Assembly (NCBI GenBank): GCA_903901055.1
Contig: CAIUPO010000037.1
Coordinates: 62,001-126,000 of the forward strand
Direction: 5' to 3'
Source: an uncultured Bacteroidota bacterium
GTDB lineage: Bacteria; Bacteroidota; Bacteroidia; JABEUT01
Length of the DNA stretch: 64,000 nucleotides
Shown: one piece after another, positions 9,454 through 19,528 of the stretch
Numbering within the stretch: the stretch's first letter is position 1
Layout of the letters: each line of letters opens with the position of its first letter
Notes under the pieces: generated by a model
What the model saw: only the letters and a program-made list of their open reading frames with translations
Database searches by the model: none
Told to the model about the DNA's origin: nothing
Made by a program: the position numbers and the translations under genes

Positions 9454-9483
9454 AGATTACTTTGCGAAGCCTCGCAATGACGA
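9454..9483. repeat. Half-copy of the CGTCATTGCGAGG palindromic repeat
   Basis: agattactttgcgaagcctcgcaatgacga, one arm of the family also seen at 7648, 41215 and 53572. Confidence 0.75.
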
Positions 9484-9531
9484 ACAAAATAACTTAGTGT
9501 TTATTTCTTAGTGCACTTAGTGGTAAAAATC

Positions 9532-10623
9532 TTAAACGAACTTCTCCCCTTTCCTTGCTTTTACTTCGTTCACAAAGTTGCGAATCTGCTGCTCATCCTG
9601 CTTTTTACAGATAAGCAAAATGTCTTTTGATTCAACTACTATATAATCTTCCAAGCCTTCAATAACAACCAGTTTTTCTTTTGGCACATGCACAATACAC
9701 TTACTCGATTGAAAGAGCATCACGTTTTTACCAACTACCGCATTTTTGTCTTTATCCTTCTCCATCTGCTGGTAGAGTGAGCCCCATGTACCCAAGTCGC
9801 TCCAACCAATAGCAGAGCTCCGTACGTATACATTGGATGCTTTTTCCATCACCGCATAGTCAATAGAAATATTTTTACACTGGCTATAAATTTTTTCCAC
9901 CTCTTTAGTTTCTTTGTCGGTGTAGTAATATTTCTGGCCTTCTTTAAAAAGGTCTGCAACATCACTGGCATAGGTCTCCAGAGCCTTTATAATACTTTTT
10001 ACGCTCCATACAAAAATGCCCGAATTCCATAGGAAATCGCCGCTTTGCAAAAAGAACTGGGCCATTTCAAGGTCCGGCTTTTCGGTAAAGGTTTTAACTT
10101 TTCCAATCCTCGGGTCCTTTTCCTTTACCGGCGATTCCTTATATTGAATGTAGCCATATCCTGTATCAGGCCACAGTGGCTTAATACCAATGGTAATAAG
10201 GCAATCCTCTGATGCCGCTTTTTCGTAACAAGCTTTAAGCGCGCGGATAAATGTTTTATCTTTTTTTATTAAATGGTCCGAAGGGGCCACCAAAACAAGG
10301 GCTTCAGGGTCCTTTAAAGCTATTTTGTAAGAAGCATAAGCAACACAAGGCGCAGTATTCTTCCGTGCGGGTTCACATAAAATATTATCATCCGGAATAT
10401 CCGGCAACTGTTGCTTTATAAGGTCTTTGTAAGATTCATGGGTTACAATGAATACATTGCCTTTGGGCACTATCGACGACACTCGCTGGTATGTATCTTG
10501 GATAAGTGTAATACCTTTCCCTAAAATATCTATAAATTGTTTTGGATGAGTGGCGCGGCTCATAGGCCAGAAGCGGCTTCCCACTCCACCTGCCATAATC
10601 AAACAATAGTGATGCTTGTTCAT
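9532..10623 (-). CDS. manC: Mannose-1-phosphate guanylyltransferase
   Basis: MAGGVGSRFWPMSRATHPKQF, FTEKPDLEMAQFFLQSGDFLWNSGIFVW, SIDYAVMEKASNVYV. Confidence 0.9.
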   Translation of the reverse strand: MNKHHYCLIMAGGVGSRFWPMSRATHPKQFIDILGKGITLIQDTYQRVSSIVPKGNVFIVTHESYKDLIKQQLPDIPDDNILCEPARKNTAPCVAYASYKIALKDPEALVLVAPSDHLIKKDKTFIRALKACYEKAASEDCLITIGIKPLWPDTGYGYIQYKESPVKEKDPRIGKVKTFTEKPDLEMAQFFLQSGDFLWNSGIFVWSVKSIIKALETYASDVADLFKEGQKYYYTDKETKEVEKIYSQCKNISIDYAVMEKASNVYVRSSAIGWSDLGTWGSLYQQMEKDKDKNAVVGKNVMLFQSSKCIVHVPKEKLVVIEGLEDYIVVESKDILLICKKQDEQQIRNFVNEVKARKGEKFV

Positions 10624-11921
10624 GCTTTCAATTGTTGCAATGCTTGTCTTAGACGATTAATTACATCCGGAATTTCGTTCACTTTTGAGGTGCCCACCGA
10701 AAGCCTGAACCATGGCGACTTTACAGAACCCCCGAAAGCATAAAATGGAACCAGGGCAACATGTGCCTCATCCAATAAATAGCGCATAATGCTTTCGCTG
10801 TCCGTCAAAGTATCGCCGGAAGCTGTTTTCATGCCTGCCAAATCAAAATTCACGGTCAGGTAAATAGCGCCTTGCGGCCTAATGGCATCAACCTTAAAAC
10901 CCTCCGATTTCAATTGGGTGAAGCCCTTGTAGAATTCTTCCAGCCTTTCGTAAATATTTTCTTTAAACCGATTCAGGAATCTGGTAACATGCGGAATTTG
11001 GTCTATATACTTGGCAACAGCCACCTGCTCTGCTTTTGGCGCCCAGGCTCCAACGTGGCCAATAATAGACTTCATCCTTTCAATAATCTTTTTATTCCCC
11101 ATGGACCATCCAACACGAACACCTGTAGCAGATAAAAATTTCGAAATACCATCAACAAATACAGTGTAGTCGCGCATTTCAGGGAACATAGTAACAGGAT
11201 TGTAATGTGTCGTACCGGCAAAAGTTAACTGGCAATATACCTGGTCGAAGAGCAAGTAAACAGGCTTTTGACCGGTGGCTCCTCTGCGGTAATTTTCATC
11301 AACTATTAATTTACAGATTTCATGCAGCCCTTTATACGTAAACATAGTCCCGGTAGGGTTTTGCGGGGAGCATAGTGAAATAAGTGTAACCTTTTCAATA
11401 TGCGGTTTAATATCCTCAGCTGTGGGCATAAAATTATTGGCCGGGCTTGCTTCCACTTCAATAGCCTTCGCTCCTACCTGATGAATATAATGGTTATTGT
11501 TCCAAGATGGAACAGGATATAAAACATAATCTCCCGGGTCAACCAATGCCCTGTATGCCGAATAAATAATAGGACGTGCACCGCCTGCAATAATTATCTC
11601 GTCAGATGGTGAATATTGCAATTCTGAAGTTGCATGTAAGTATCTTGAAACAGCTTGACGCAGTGCAAGCACCCCATCAGACGGTGGATAGTTCGTTTGA
11701 TTATTTTGATAGGCTTCAATAATATCAGCCTTCAACTCTTCCGGCAATGGAAATATATTGGAATCAAAATCACCAACAGTGAAGTTGTAAATCTTCTCAC
11801 CCTTTCTTATTTTTTCATTTACCTCAGCAGCAATCTTCAATATTTCAGAACCAATAAGGTGTTCTGCCATTTCCGAAACTTTTATTTCTGCTGCTTTGCG
11901 CTTTGCAATAGTCGACTCCAT
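10620..11921 (-). CDS. Class I/II pyridoxal-phosphate aminotransferase
   Basis: FTVGDFDSNIFPLPEELK, SLCSPQNPTGTMF, DGISKFLSATGVRVGWSMGN. ATGA overlap with manC. Confidence 0.85.
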   Translation of the reverse strand: MESTIAKRKAAEIKVSEMAEHLIGSEILKIAAEVNEKIRKGEKIYNFTVGDFDSNIFPLPEELKADIIEAYQNNQTNYPPSDGVLALRQAVSRYLHATSELQYSPSDEIIIAGGARPIIYSAYRALVDPGDYVLYPVPSWNNNHYIHQVGAKAIEVEASPANNFMPTAEDIKPHIEKVTLISLCSPQNPTGTMFTYKGLHEICKLIVDENYRRGATGQKPVYLLFDQVYCQLTFAGTTHYNPVTMFPEMRDYTVFVDGISKFLSATGVRVGWSMGNKKIIERMKSIIGHVGAWAPKAEQVAVAKYIDQIPHVTRFLNRFKENIYERLEEFYKGFTQLKSEGFKVDAIRPQGAIYLTVNFDLAGMKTASGDTLTDSESIMRYLLDEAHVALVPFYAFGGSVKSPWFRLSVGTSKVNEIPDVINRLRQALQQLKA

Positions 11922-12137
11922 TGTTTTACAATTTTAGGTGGGCAAAGGTATAAAAATCAACATAAAATTAATGTAATTCACAATATATCGGCATTACACT
12001 ATTTTCCCATTGATTATTAGGCAACTTAATTCTTTAACTTAATTTTAACATTGCCATTTAATCATTCTATTTAAGGATTTGATTTTACCATTAAATATGT
12101 AACCTTTGAAAAAATATTAACCACCGTATTTATATTT

Positions 12138-12153
12138 ATCGTATTTTTGCGAT
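12138..12153. promoter_or_regulatory. Candidate ArsR operator 1 overlapping the arsR -7 box
   Basis: ATCG-TATTTTTG-CGAT, inverted repeat with N8 spacer; the spacer is a TAnnTTTG box. Confidence 0.5.
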
Positions 12154-12165
12154 GAATAAGAATAT

Positions 12166-12498
12166 ATGGGACTCACAAAAACAGAAGATTTTACAATCAA
12201 AGATAATAAGATTGCCCAATATGCAAAGGCATTAGCGCATCCTGCACGTGTTGCAATTCTTCAATTATTAATGAAGAAGCAATCCTGTATATGTGGAGAT
12301 ATTGTTGATGAACTGCCACTCTCCCAATCCACCATATCGCAACACTTGAAGGAGTTGAAAGATGCAGGACTTATTAAAGGTGACATTGACGGAGCAAAGG
12401 TCTGTTACTGCATCAATGAAAAGGAATGGGAGAACGCCAGGCTTTATTTAGGAAATTTATTTCAGTCTTATGTAAAGGCTGATATTAAGTGTTGCTGA
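12166..12498 (+). CDS. arsR: ArsR-family transcriptional regulator
   Basis: [50 protein letters not shown]: winged helix with a CxC metalloid motif. Confidence 0.9.
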   Translation: MGLTKTEDFTIKDNKIAQYAKALAHPARVAILQLLMKKQSCICGDIVDELPLSQSTISQHLKELKDAGLIKGDIDGAKVCYCINEKEWENARLYLGNLFQSYVKADIKCC

Positions 12499-12517
12499 AA
12501 AAAATTTGAATATACCT

Positions 12518-12533
12518 ATCGCAATATAACGAT
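12518..12533. promoter_or_regulatory. Candidate ArsR operator 2 between arsR and arsM
   Basis: ATCG-CAATATAA-CGAT, same ATCG-N8-CGAT layout as 12138-12153. Confidence 0.5.
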
Positions 12534-12553
12534 TAAAATAAAACACAATTAAT

Positions 12554-13390
12554 ATGGAAAAATCAGAAGAACTAAAACAGATTGTAAAAGAAAAGTACAG
12601 CCAGATTGCCTTGCAAAGTAAGGAGCAAAATGAAACCTCCTGCTGCGGTTCGGGCTGCTGCACAACCGATGTTACAAACATCATGAGTGATGACTACACC
12701 AAGTTACAAGGCTATAATCCGGATGCAGATTTGGGCCTGGGTTGCGGCTTACCGACTGAATTTGCCAAAATTAAAAAGGGAGATACTGTTCTTGATTTAG
12801 GCTCAGGCGCAGGTAACGATTGCTTCATTGCAAGGGCAATGACAGGTGAAGCAGGTAAGGTTATTGGTGTTGACATGACAGAAGCCATGATTGAGAAAGC
12901 GAGAAACAATGCTGAAAAACTTGGATTCAACAATGTGGAGTTCCGTTTGGGAGAAATAGAAAACTTACCAATCGGAGGGAGCCGTGTGGATGTAGTAGTA
13001 AGTAATTGCGTTCTTAATCTGGTACCTGATAAGAGACAAGCATTCAAAGAAATATTCAGAGTAATGAAAGCCGGTGGGCACTTTAGTATTTCGGATGTTG
13101 TAATTGAAGGCGAGCTTCCTAAAAATATTAAAGAAGCAAGCGAAATGTATGCAGGATGCGTGGCAGGAGCTTTACAAAAAGAGGAATATCTTTCCATTAT
13201 TAAGGATGTCCGCTTTGAAAATATCACTATTCAAAAGGAAAAAGTGATAACCATCCCGGATGATATTCTGCAAGCCTATCTTTCAGAAGAAGAATTAAAG
13301 ACCTATAAAAACAGCAACCTCGGAATTTACAGCATTACTGTTTATGCTGAAAAAGCAAAAGAGTGTTGCGGAACTGATTGCTGCAAATGA
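12554..13390 (+). CDS. arsM: Arsenite methyltransferase
   Basis: SAM motif VLDLGSGAGNDCFIA; NCVLNLVPDKRQAFKEIFRVMKAGG; conserved cysteine sites; CCGSGCC near the N-terminus and CCGTDCCK at the C-terminus. Confidence 0.9.
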   Translation: MEKSEELKQIVKEKYSQIALQSKEQNETSCCGSGCCTTDVTNIMSDDYTKLQGYNPDADLGLGCGLPTEFAKIKKGDTVLDLGSGAGNDCFIARAMTGEAGKVIGVDMTEAMIEKARNNAEKLGFNNVEFRLGEIENLPIGGSRVDVVVSNCVLNLVPDKRQAFKEIFRVMKAGGHFSISDVVIEGELPKNIKEASEMYAGCVAGALQKEEYLSIIKDVRFENITIQKEKVITIPDDILQAYLSEEELKTYKNSNLGIYSITVYAEKAKECCGTDCCK

Positions 13391-14046
13391 GAAGGAAAGC
13401 AATCGCAGAATTAGTAGGCACCTTCGCATTAGTCTTTTGTGGTACCGGTGCTATTATTATTGACCAGGAAACACATGGTGCTATAACACATGTTGGGGTT
13501 GCCATTACTTTCGGATTAATTGTATTGGCCATGATTTATGCTCTGGGAGATATCTCAGGTGCTCACCTGAATCCTGCAGTTTCAATTGCATTTTTAATTG
13601 CCAAACGCATTGCCGCAAAAGACACATTCATCTATATACTATTCCAGATTGCGGGCGCTTTTTTAGCAAGCTTAGCACTTCGATTTTTATTTCCGACTAA
13701 CCAATCTTTAGGTGCTACAATCCCTGCCGGAAGCGACATGCAATCCTTCGTACTTGAAATTATCCTGACATTTTTCCTGATGTTTGTAATTATGAATGTG
13801 TCTAGCGGAGCAAAAGAAAAAGGAATTACGGCAGGTATCGCAGTTGCATCTGTAGTTGGACTGGAAGCCATGTTTGCGGGACCGATATGTGGCGCATCCA
13901 TGAACCCTGCACGCTCTATTGCACCTGCATTAGTTTCAGGCAATATGGATTTTATTAAATGCCAATGGATTTATATTATTGCTCCCATTTTAGGAGCATC
14001 TCTTGCAGTCCTAATTTATAACGCTATTAAACCCAATGTTAAATAA
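13387..14046 (+). CDS. MIP/aquaporin-family channel in the ars operon (AqpS-like)
   Basis: NPA boxes GAHLNPAVSIAF and ASMNPARSIAPA. The ATG at 13387 overlaps the arsM stop (ATGA); the track starts upstream at 13378. Confidence 0.88.
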   Translation: MRRKAIAELVGTFALVFCGTGAIIIDQETHGAITHVGVAITFGLIVLAMIYALGDISGAHLNPAVSIAFLIAKRIAAKDTFIYILFQIAGAFLASLALRFLFPTNQSLGATIPAGSDMQSFVLEIILTFFLMFVIMNVSSGAKEKGITAGIAVASVVGLEAMFAGPICGASMNPARSIAPALVSGNMDFIKCQWIYIIAPILGASLAVLIYNAIKPNVK

Positions 14047-14114
14047 TTGTTAAGTGATTCTGTCAACGCCAATTCTCGTTAGTTTTACCACATCCATAAT
14101 TTTAATTAACTCAC

Positions 14115-14549
14115 ATGTCAAAAATCAAAGTATTATTTGTTTGCAACCATAATTCAGCCAGAAGCCAGATGGCAGAAGCGTTTCTGAACTATCTTGGAAA
14201 GGATAAATTTGAAGCTGAGAGTGCAGGAATGGAACCCGGTAAACTTAATCCTTTCGTAGTGGAATCGATGACTGAAGAGGGTATTGACATTTCTCAAAAC
14301 AAGACAAAAGATGTGTTTGACTTTTTTAAACAGGGCAAGCATTTTGACTATGTAATTACAGTCTGCGATGAAGCCGATAAAGAGGCCTGTCCTTTCTTCC
14401 CATCACAGAAAGGAAAAATTCATTGGTCATTCAGGGACCCGTCAAAATTCACCGGCACGCATGACGAAATTGTTGCACAGGTTTGTACAGTGAGGGATTC
14501 AATTAAGAAAGAGATTTCAGAATTTATTGATGTGATTCAAGAAGATTAA
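14115..14549 (+). CDS. arsC: Arsenate reductase, low-molecular-weight phosphatase type
   Basis: VLFVCNHNSARSQMAEAFLN (CX5R loop), HFDYVITVCDEADKEACPFFP, WSFRDPSKF. Confidence 0.9.
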   Translation: MSKIKVLFVCNHNSARSQMAEAFLNYLGKDKFEAESAGMEPGKLNPFVVESMTEEGIDISQNKTKDVFDFFKQGKHFDYVITVCDEADKEACPFFPSQKGKIHWSFRDPSKFTGTHDEIVAQVCTVRDSIKKEISEFIDVIQED

Positions 14550-14611
14550 AATCCGATACGTCAGATACAAAACCTAAAAGAGGCTTTAAATAATTGCCAG
14601 TAGGGCTCCGA

Positions 14612-16291
14612 CTAGAATCCGAATCTTACACCAACAAGGAAATTGAATTTCTGCATCTGGTAATTGTCCCAGGAATAGTAGGACACATTGGCAATGTTAT
14701 TCAGATTAATAAATGCTGTAAGCACTTTATTGTACTTATAATCGAAGCCAAGATTTAAATCAGGGTAGGCTGAAAGGGTTTTTGCTGTCAGTGTATTGTT
14801 TACAATCTCTGGAGCATATTGTGAGCCTATCACAAAAAATTCCGCTTTCAAAACGTATTTATTTTGAATAGTATATTTCCCGGTAGCACTTATCTTCAAT
14901 CCCGGATTATACCAGGCTTTTAGCTGGTCAGTAGGGGCGTACATATTAACGTCAGCACCTATAATTACACTCAGGTCGTTTTTGTATTTGTAATCCAAAT
15001 CACCGTGAATATTCATTAATTTAACATCATCATATACTACAGTAAAACGATTCTTGGGCGCCTCCAGCGTATCTGTAATAAACAGTGCCATATTCTTTAC
15101 CATAGACTGAGATACATTTGCATTATAAGTAAGTTGAGAAGTAATGTTGCCCGCTATTCCTGCAAAAACATGGTATTGGGTCATTGTATATTCCCTTCTT
15201 AAGGTATCCTCAATAAAAGGATTTCTGTCTGATAGCGCTTTATATGTATTCAATTTTTGATCCCCGTCAATTCCGGCATAGAGCATAACTACATCATCTG
15301 CGATATGAAACCTAACCATCAAATCAGGATAGATATTTGTCTTCTTGTCAGCCTCTGTTGGCACATAGTGAACTTTAACCCCCAGGTGGGCATCCCAGTG
15401 CTTTTCATTTGTAGTAAAAAATGGATTTAGAAACAAATCCCAATCTGTTGCGTTTTCAACCCGGTTTACATCATTCACGTACCCTATTGCAGCTTTCAGG
15501 TCAATCCGTTGCTTGTTGAAATAGGTAAAGAATTTCATATCAGCATCGAAATTATTTTCCGTTGCATTATATATGTCATTGAAATTATAATAACTCAGTT
15601 CGATGTTATGCCCAATCTTCGAAGAATCCTCATAAGTACTTTCGTATTCAACTTTACCTTTAGTCAAATCAAATCTTTCGCGGGCAATATTGGTATTATC
15701 CCTTAAAATAGCAGGTAACATTTGGTCGTCCGGATTATATCCATAGTCATGCAGAATATGATTTTCAAAACCAGCTTCTAAACTTAATGTATGCTCTCTG
15801 AAAAACTTCTTATAATAGCCGTCAACATCATTGAATGCAAATGCACTGTAGGCAAAATTATTGGTTGTAAAATCAGATGAAAAATGATTCAGATGAATTC
15901 CGTAATTCATATCGTGCGAGCGTGTTGAATTGAAAAAGTACTCACCATAAATTGTGTTGTAATTTCCAAGTCCTGCATTCAATAATGAATGGAAAAGTTT
16001 TTCCTCCGGAGGGTTTTTGAGTTGAATTGCGCCTATTTGAGGAGGAGTGTAGGATGTAGGATATTGTGAACTCAGGAAATCATATTTCACATTCCTTGCA
16101 AGGCAAACTGAATCTGCTACGGAAGGGTTTGTACTCAATTTAACAGCATCATGAATGGTAGGTTTGTAACGGGTAACTACATTCACCTGAATGGTATCAA
16201 ATCCTTTTTGTTGAGCCTTTAATCCCGTATTCAGGAATAGAGCCACAGTAGCCGTAAGCGCGACATAAATGTTTTTATTCATTTTGCTCAT
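14612..16291 (-). CDS. Outer-membrane beta-barrel protein (TonB-receptor-like barrel)
   Basis: Signal peptide and alternating amphipathic strands ending in aromatic residues (FNFLVGVRFGF). Overlaps the upstream TPR gene by 4 nt. Confidence 0.65.
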   Translation of the reverse strand: MSKMNKNIYVALTATVALFLNTGLKAQQKGFDTIQVNVVTRYKPTIHDAVKLSTNPSVADSVCLARNVKYDFLSSQYPTSYTPPQIGAIQLKNPPEEKLFHSLLNAGLGNYNTIYGEYFFNSTRSHDMNYGIHLNHFSSDFTTNNFAYSAFAFNDVDGYYKKFFREHTLSLEAGFENHILHDYGYNPDDQMLPAILRDNTNIARERFDLTKGKVEYESTYEDSSKIGHNIELSYYNFNDIYNATENNFDADMKFFTYFNKQRIDLKAAIGYVNDVNRVENATDWDLFLNPFFTTNEKHWDAHLGVKVHYVPTEADKKTNIYPDLMVRFHIADDVVMLYAGIDGDQKLNTYKALSDRNPFIEDTLRREYTMTQYHVFAGIAGNITSQLTYNANVSQSMVKNMALFITDTLEAPKNRFTVVYDDVKLMNIHGDLDYKYKNDLSVIIGADVNMYAPTDQLKAWYNPGLKISATGKYTIQNKYVLKAEFFVIGSQYAPEIVNNTLTAKTLSAYPDLNLGFDYKYNKVLTAFINLNNIANVSYYSWDNYQMQKFNFLVGVRFGF

Positions 16292-19200
16292 TTCTCATTC
16301 GGTTTTATGCCCGTTGTATCTGAGCGCATCATAATAGTATCCTGCTTAATTGGCTTCTGCAATGCTTTTTGTTCGCTAGCTGCAATCAGCCCCAGTTTGC
16401 GTTTTGCAATGCCAACTACAGTACTGTCGGATGCATTTTCTATAACAGTATTAAGTGTATGTTTCGCCTGGAAATTATCATTCACCGAAACATAATCATC
16501 CGCCAAAACAATCAATGCTTTAGCCATCCATTGCGGATAAGAAGGTTCCTGGTTCACTAAATCGAACACGGTTTTTTCAGAACCAAGAAAATCTCCTTTT
16601 GAATATTGGATGATTGCAATATTGTATTTTGATTCTGCCTGCATTTCGCTCTTTGTTATTTTTGCAACATGTGTGAAGTTTGCTAAAGCGGAATCGTATT
16701 GCTGTTTCTGTAATAAAGCTTTCGCTTTTAAGAAATAGGCTTCTGCATGAACATCCGCATTTATCTGAGGGGTTGCAATAACCGTATCAGCAGCGCTAAT
16801 CAGAGCATCGTAATGATTCAGGAAATTATTGCAATACAATTTTCCGGTCCTCGAAATGATCATTTGCGTTTCATCCTGATACATTTTCCCTAACTCATTA
16901 TAGTAATCCAATGCTTCAGCATAATTTTGTTTGGAATAATCAATTTGCGAGGCACGCATCAAACATGTTAGTGTATAGTAAGTCTTTGGTGATTTTAAAA
17001 CAAAACGGTAATCCACGATTGCGCTGTCATTATTTTTCTTCTTGTAATAACATTCAGCGCGGAAGAAATGAGCTTCATTTATGAAAATTCCATTCGGGAA
17101 TTTCTGAATGTAACCACTAACATCTGTTAACAGTTTATCGAAATTCTCCGTTTGATAATCGGTTTTTACAACTGTAAATGTAACCGAGTCGAGCGCAGAA
17201 TGGCCAATGGTAATACCATGTTTGGAATAATAATCCTGCATTTTATCCACTTGCCCAGTTGATACATAAAGCATCTTAATATGTGCCAGGGCCTCGTTGC
17301 CTTCGCCGGAGTTTTTATTTTTTTCTACCACCTGCTGCCATGCATTCAATGCTAAATCATTTTGCCCCTGATTGTAATAAATCATTCCCATTTGCAGCAA
17401 GCACTGGTTGGTATTAGAACCGGAAGGATACTCGTCAATCACGCGCTGGTAAGTATTTGCAGCCTCCTTTGATTGATTATTTGAAAGGTATGCATTTGCC
17501 AATTCCATTAAAGCAGAGGAACGGTAACTACTCTTTGGATAGTTGCCCATAAATGTAACGAGTGCTTTTATTTTCAGATCAAACCGGTGAAGCACACCTT
17601 GCCCTTGTGCAATCTGGTAGCAGGCATAATCGGCATCGTGTGCGCCAATATCCATACTTCGCTGGTAGAATGGAATTGCATTGGCATAATCTTCTTTAAC
17701 AAAATAACAATCCCCTATTCTATTATATGCATCAGACAGCCTATTCTTATCTTTGGTTTCTGTTGCAACAAATTTCCTGAACCAGTTACCCGCATTGTCA
17801 TAATCCTTCATCTGGAAGAATGAATATCCGTTGCCATATTGAGACAAAGTAAACTCCTGGGTACTGAAAGCACCCGCCTGATTCATGTACTCATTATAGG
17901 AAGCAATAGCATCGTTGTATTTTTTCTGACGGTAGAATGCTTCTGCTTTCCAATAATAGGCTTGCAGGTGCAACTTTCCATCGAAATTAAACGTGAGTGA
18001 TTTTTCAAAATAACTGATTGAAGGTTCCATCTGCCCGTTTGTAAATAAATCAACTCCTCTGTAATAGCAGAGGCGTTGATAAATAGCCTGGAGATGGGAG
18101 TCCCATTTTTTTATTTCTGCAAGATTCTTTAATGCAGATTCATAGTTTTTCGTCGTAGAATATATATTCACCAGATATTGGTAAGCTTCATCATGGTGAG
18201 AAGAATTAGGATAAACATTCAGATATCTTGTAAGCGATGTAACCGCTGCATCAAATGGATCGCTGCAAGTTTCATACGATATTTTTGCAAAATTGAAGAG
18301 TGCATTTTCTTTTATACCCAGGTCATAATCCAGCTTCCAGGCATCGTTGAAAGCATTTGCAGCGTAAGCTTTTTCGCCGGTGTTAAGATAGCATTGGCCT
18401 ATATGATAGAGCGCATCTTGTGTGAGTGAATCATTTCCGGCGGCGGCGTTTTGAAAATAGGGAATGGCTTCCTTGTATTGTTGATTTACGAAATAGCAAT
18501 ATGCTAATTCATACCCTTCTGTCTCCGGCAATGGGCCGCCCTTGGCATACATTGCAAAGAATGGAATAGCTTCTTTATATTTATGCAAACGGTATTCTGA
18601 CTCTGCGGCAATTTTTTCTATCTCCTCAGAATTCAGCATCGACTCAGGATGCGGAACTGAATCGAGTAAAGGGATGCAATACTCAACAGCCTTTTCATAA
18701 TTACCTTCCAGATAATAGCATTCCGCTATATAATATGGAACGGTCTTCTTAAAGGTTGAGTCATTGCGTAGCTTCAAAAAACTGTTGATGGCTGTCTGGT
18801 AGTTTTTGTGTGTATACGCGATGAAGCCATAATAATAAGTCGCACCGGGATAATAATGGGAGGAGGAGTCAGTAACTTCAGCAAAATATTTTTTAGCCGA
18901 ATCCATTTGATTTCTGGAAAAGCAACTATACCCCATCTTATAATAATACTCGGGCACTTCAGCCGGTTCAAGGTAATCGACTTCGGTTCTGTTGTACCAT
19001 ACCAAAGCCTGTTTATATCTGTGTTTGCCGAACTCATAATTGCCAAGCAAAAAATCTATCCTGTGAACTTCCGGGCTTTGCGGATGCTTATGTGTGAAGC
19101 CTTCCATTTGCTCTTCGGCATCATCATGATTCAGATACATCGCGCATGTTGCCGCATAATAATCTGACTTCACTTTCAACGTAGCTTGTTCATCGCTTAT

Positions 19201-19374
19201 TGATGAAGAGACCTGTTCGAATAAATGTGCTGCCGCTGAATACTTGTGATTATCGTATAGAACAAGGGCTTTGTCGAAGGTTGCGTTCGGGTCAGCATAA
19301 ATTAAGGTTTGCTGACTCAGCACCACAACAGGAGATAATCCCAAAGAAAAAAATAACAGCGTGCGTTTAAGCAT
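16288..19374 (-). CDS. Tetratricopeptide-repeat protein, 1028 aa, exported
   Basis: Signal peptide and many TPR units (e.g. ALYHIGQCYLNTGEKAYAANAFNDAWKLD). Confidence 0.85.
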   Translation of the reverse strand: MLKRTLLFFSLGLSPVVVLSQQTLIYADPNATFDKALVLYDNHKYSAAAHLFEQVSSSISDEQATLKVKSDYYAATCAMYLNHDDAEEQMEGFTHKHPQSPEVHRIDFLLGNYEFGKHRYKQALVWYNRTEVDYLEPAEVPEYYYKMGYSCFSRNQMDSAKKYFAEVTDSSSHYYPGATYYYGFIAYTHKNYQTAINSFLKLRNDSTFKKTVPYYIAECYYLEGNYEKAVEYCIPLLDSVPHPESMLNSEEIEKIAAESEYRLHKYKEAIPFFAMYAKGGPLPETEGYELAYCYFVNQQYKEAIPYFQNAAAGNDSLTQDALYHIGQCYLNTGEKAYAANAFNDAWKLDYDLGIKENALFNFAKISYETCSDPFDAAVTSLTRYLNVYPNSSHHDEAYQYLVNIYSTTKNYESALKNLAEIKKWDSHLQAIYQRLCYYRGVDLFTNGQMEPSISYFEKSLTFNFDGKLHLQAYYWKAEAFYRQKKYNDAIASYNEYMNQAGAFSTQEFTLSQYGNGYSFFQMKDYDNAGNWFRKFVATETKDKNRLSDAYNRIGDCYFVKEDYANAIPFYQRSMDIGAHDADYACYQIAQGQGVLHRFDLKIKALVTFMGNYPKSSYRSSALMELANAYLSNNQSKEAANTYQRVIDEYPSGSNTNQCLLQMGMIYYNQGQNDLALNAWQQVVEKNKNSGEGNEALAHIKMLYVSTGQVDKMQDYYSKHGITIGHSALDSVTFTVVKTDYQTENFDKLLTDVSGYIQKFPNGIFINEAHFFRAECYYKKKNNDSAIVDYRFVLKSPKTYYTLTCLMRASQIDYSKQNYAEALDYYNELGKMYQDETQMIISRTGKLYCNNFLNHYDALISAADTVIATPQINADVHAEAYFLKAKALLQKQQYDSALANFTHVAKITKSEMQAESKYNIAIIQYSKGDFLGSEKTVFDLVNQEPSYPQWMAKALIVLADDYVSVNDNFQAKHTLNTVIENASDSTVVGIAKRKLGLIAASEQKALQKPIKQDTIMMRSDTTGIKPNEK

Positions 19375-19528
19375 AACTTACAAGGCCTTATTTAAGAAGT
19401 AACAAAATTAAGATTAGGCTATGTAAGGCTAGTTCATCAATTTTAAAGTTTTCAACCTGAAGGTGTTGATACAACACCAACGCACGGGGCGATTAATTAT
19501 TTACTTTTGAAACGAAATACTTTTTGAA

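Noticed and set aside
9068-9454. ORF of 128 aa through array element copy 1
   Set aside because: Hydrophobic low-complexity translation. The 11-nt repeat pitch rotates the reading frame, and the ORF spans the promoter-like block. Nucleotide structure explains the conservation better, although the aligned frame is also open in copy 2, so a peptide is not fully excluded.
12712-13227. 171-aa - strand ORF antisense to arsM
   Set aside because: Shadow ORF of a clearly coding gene; no recognisable domain.
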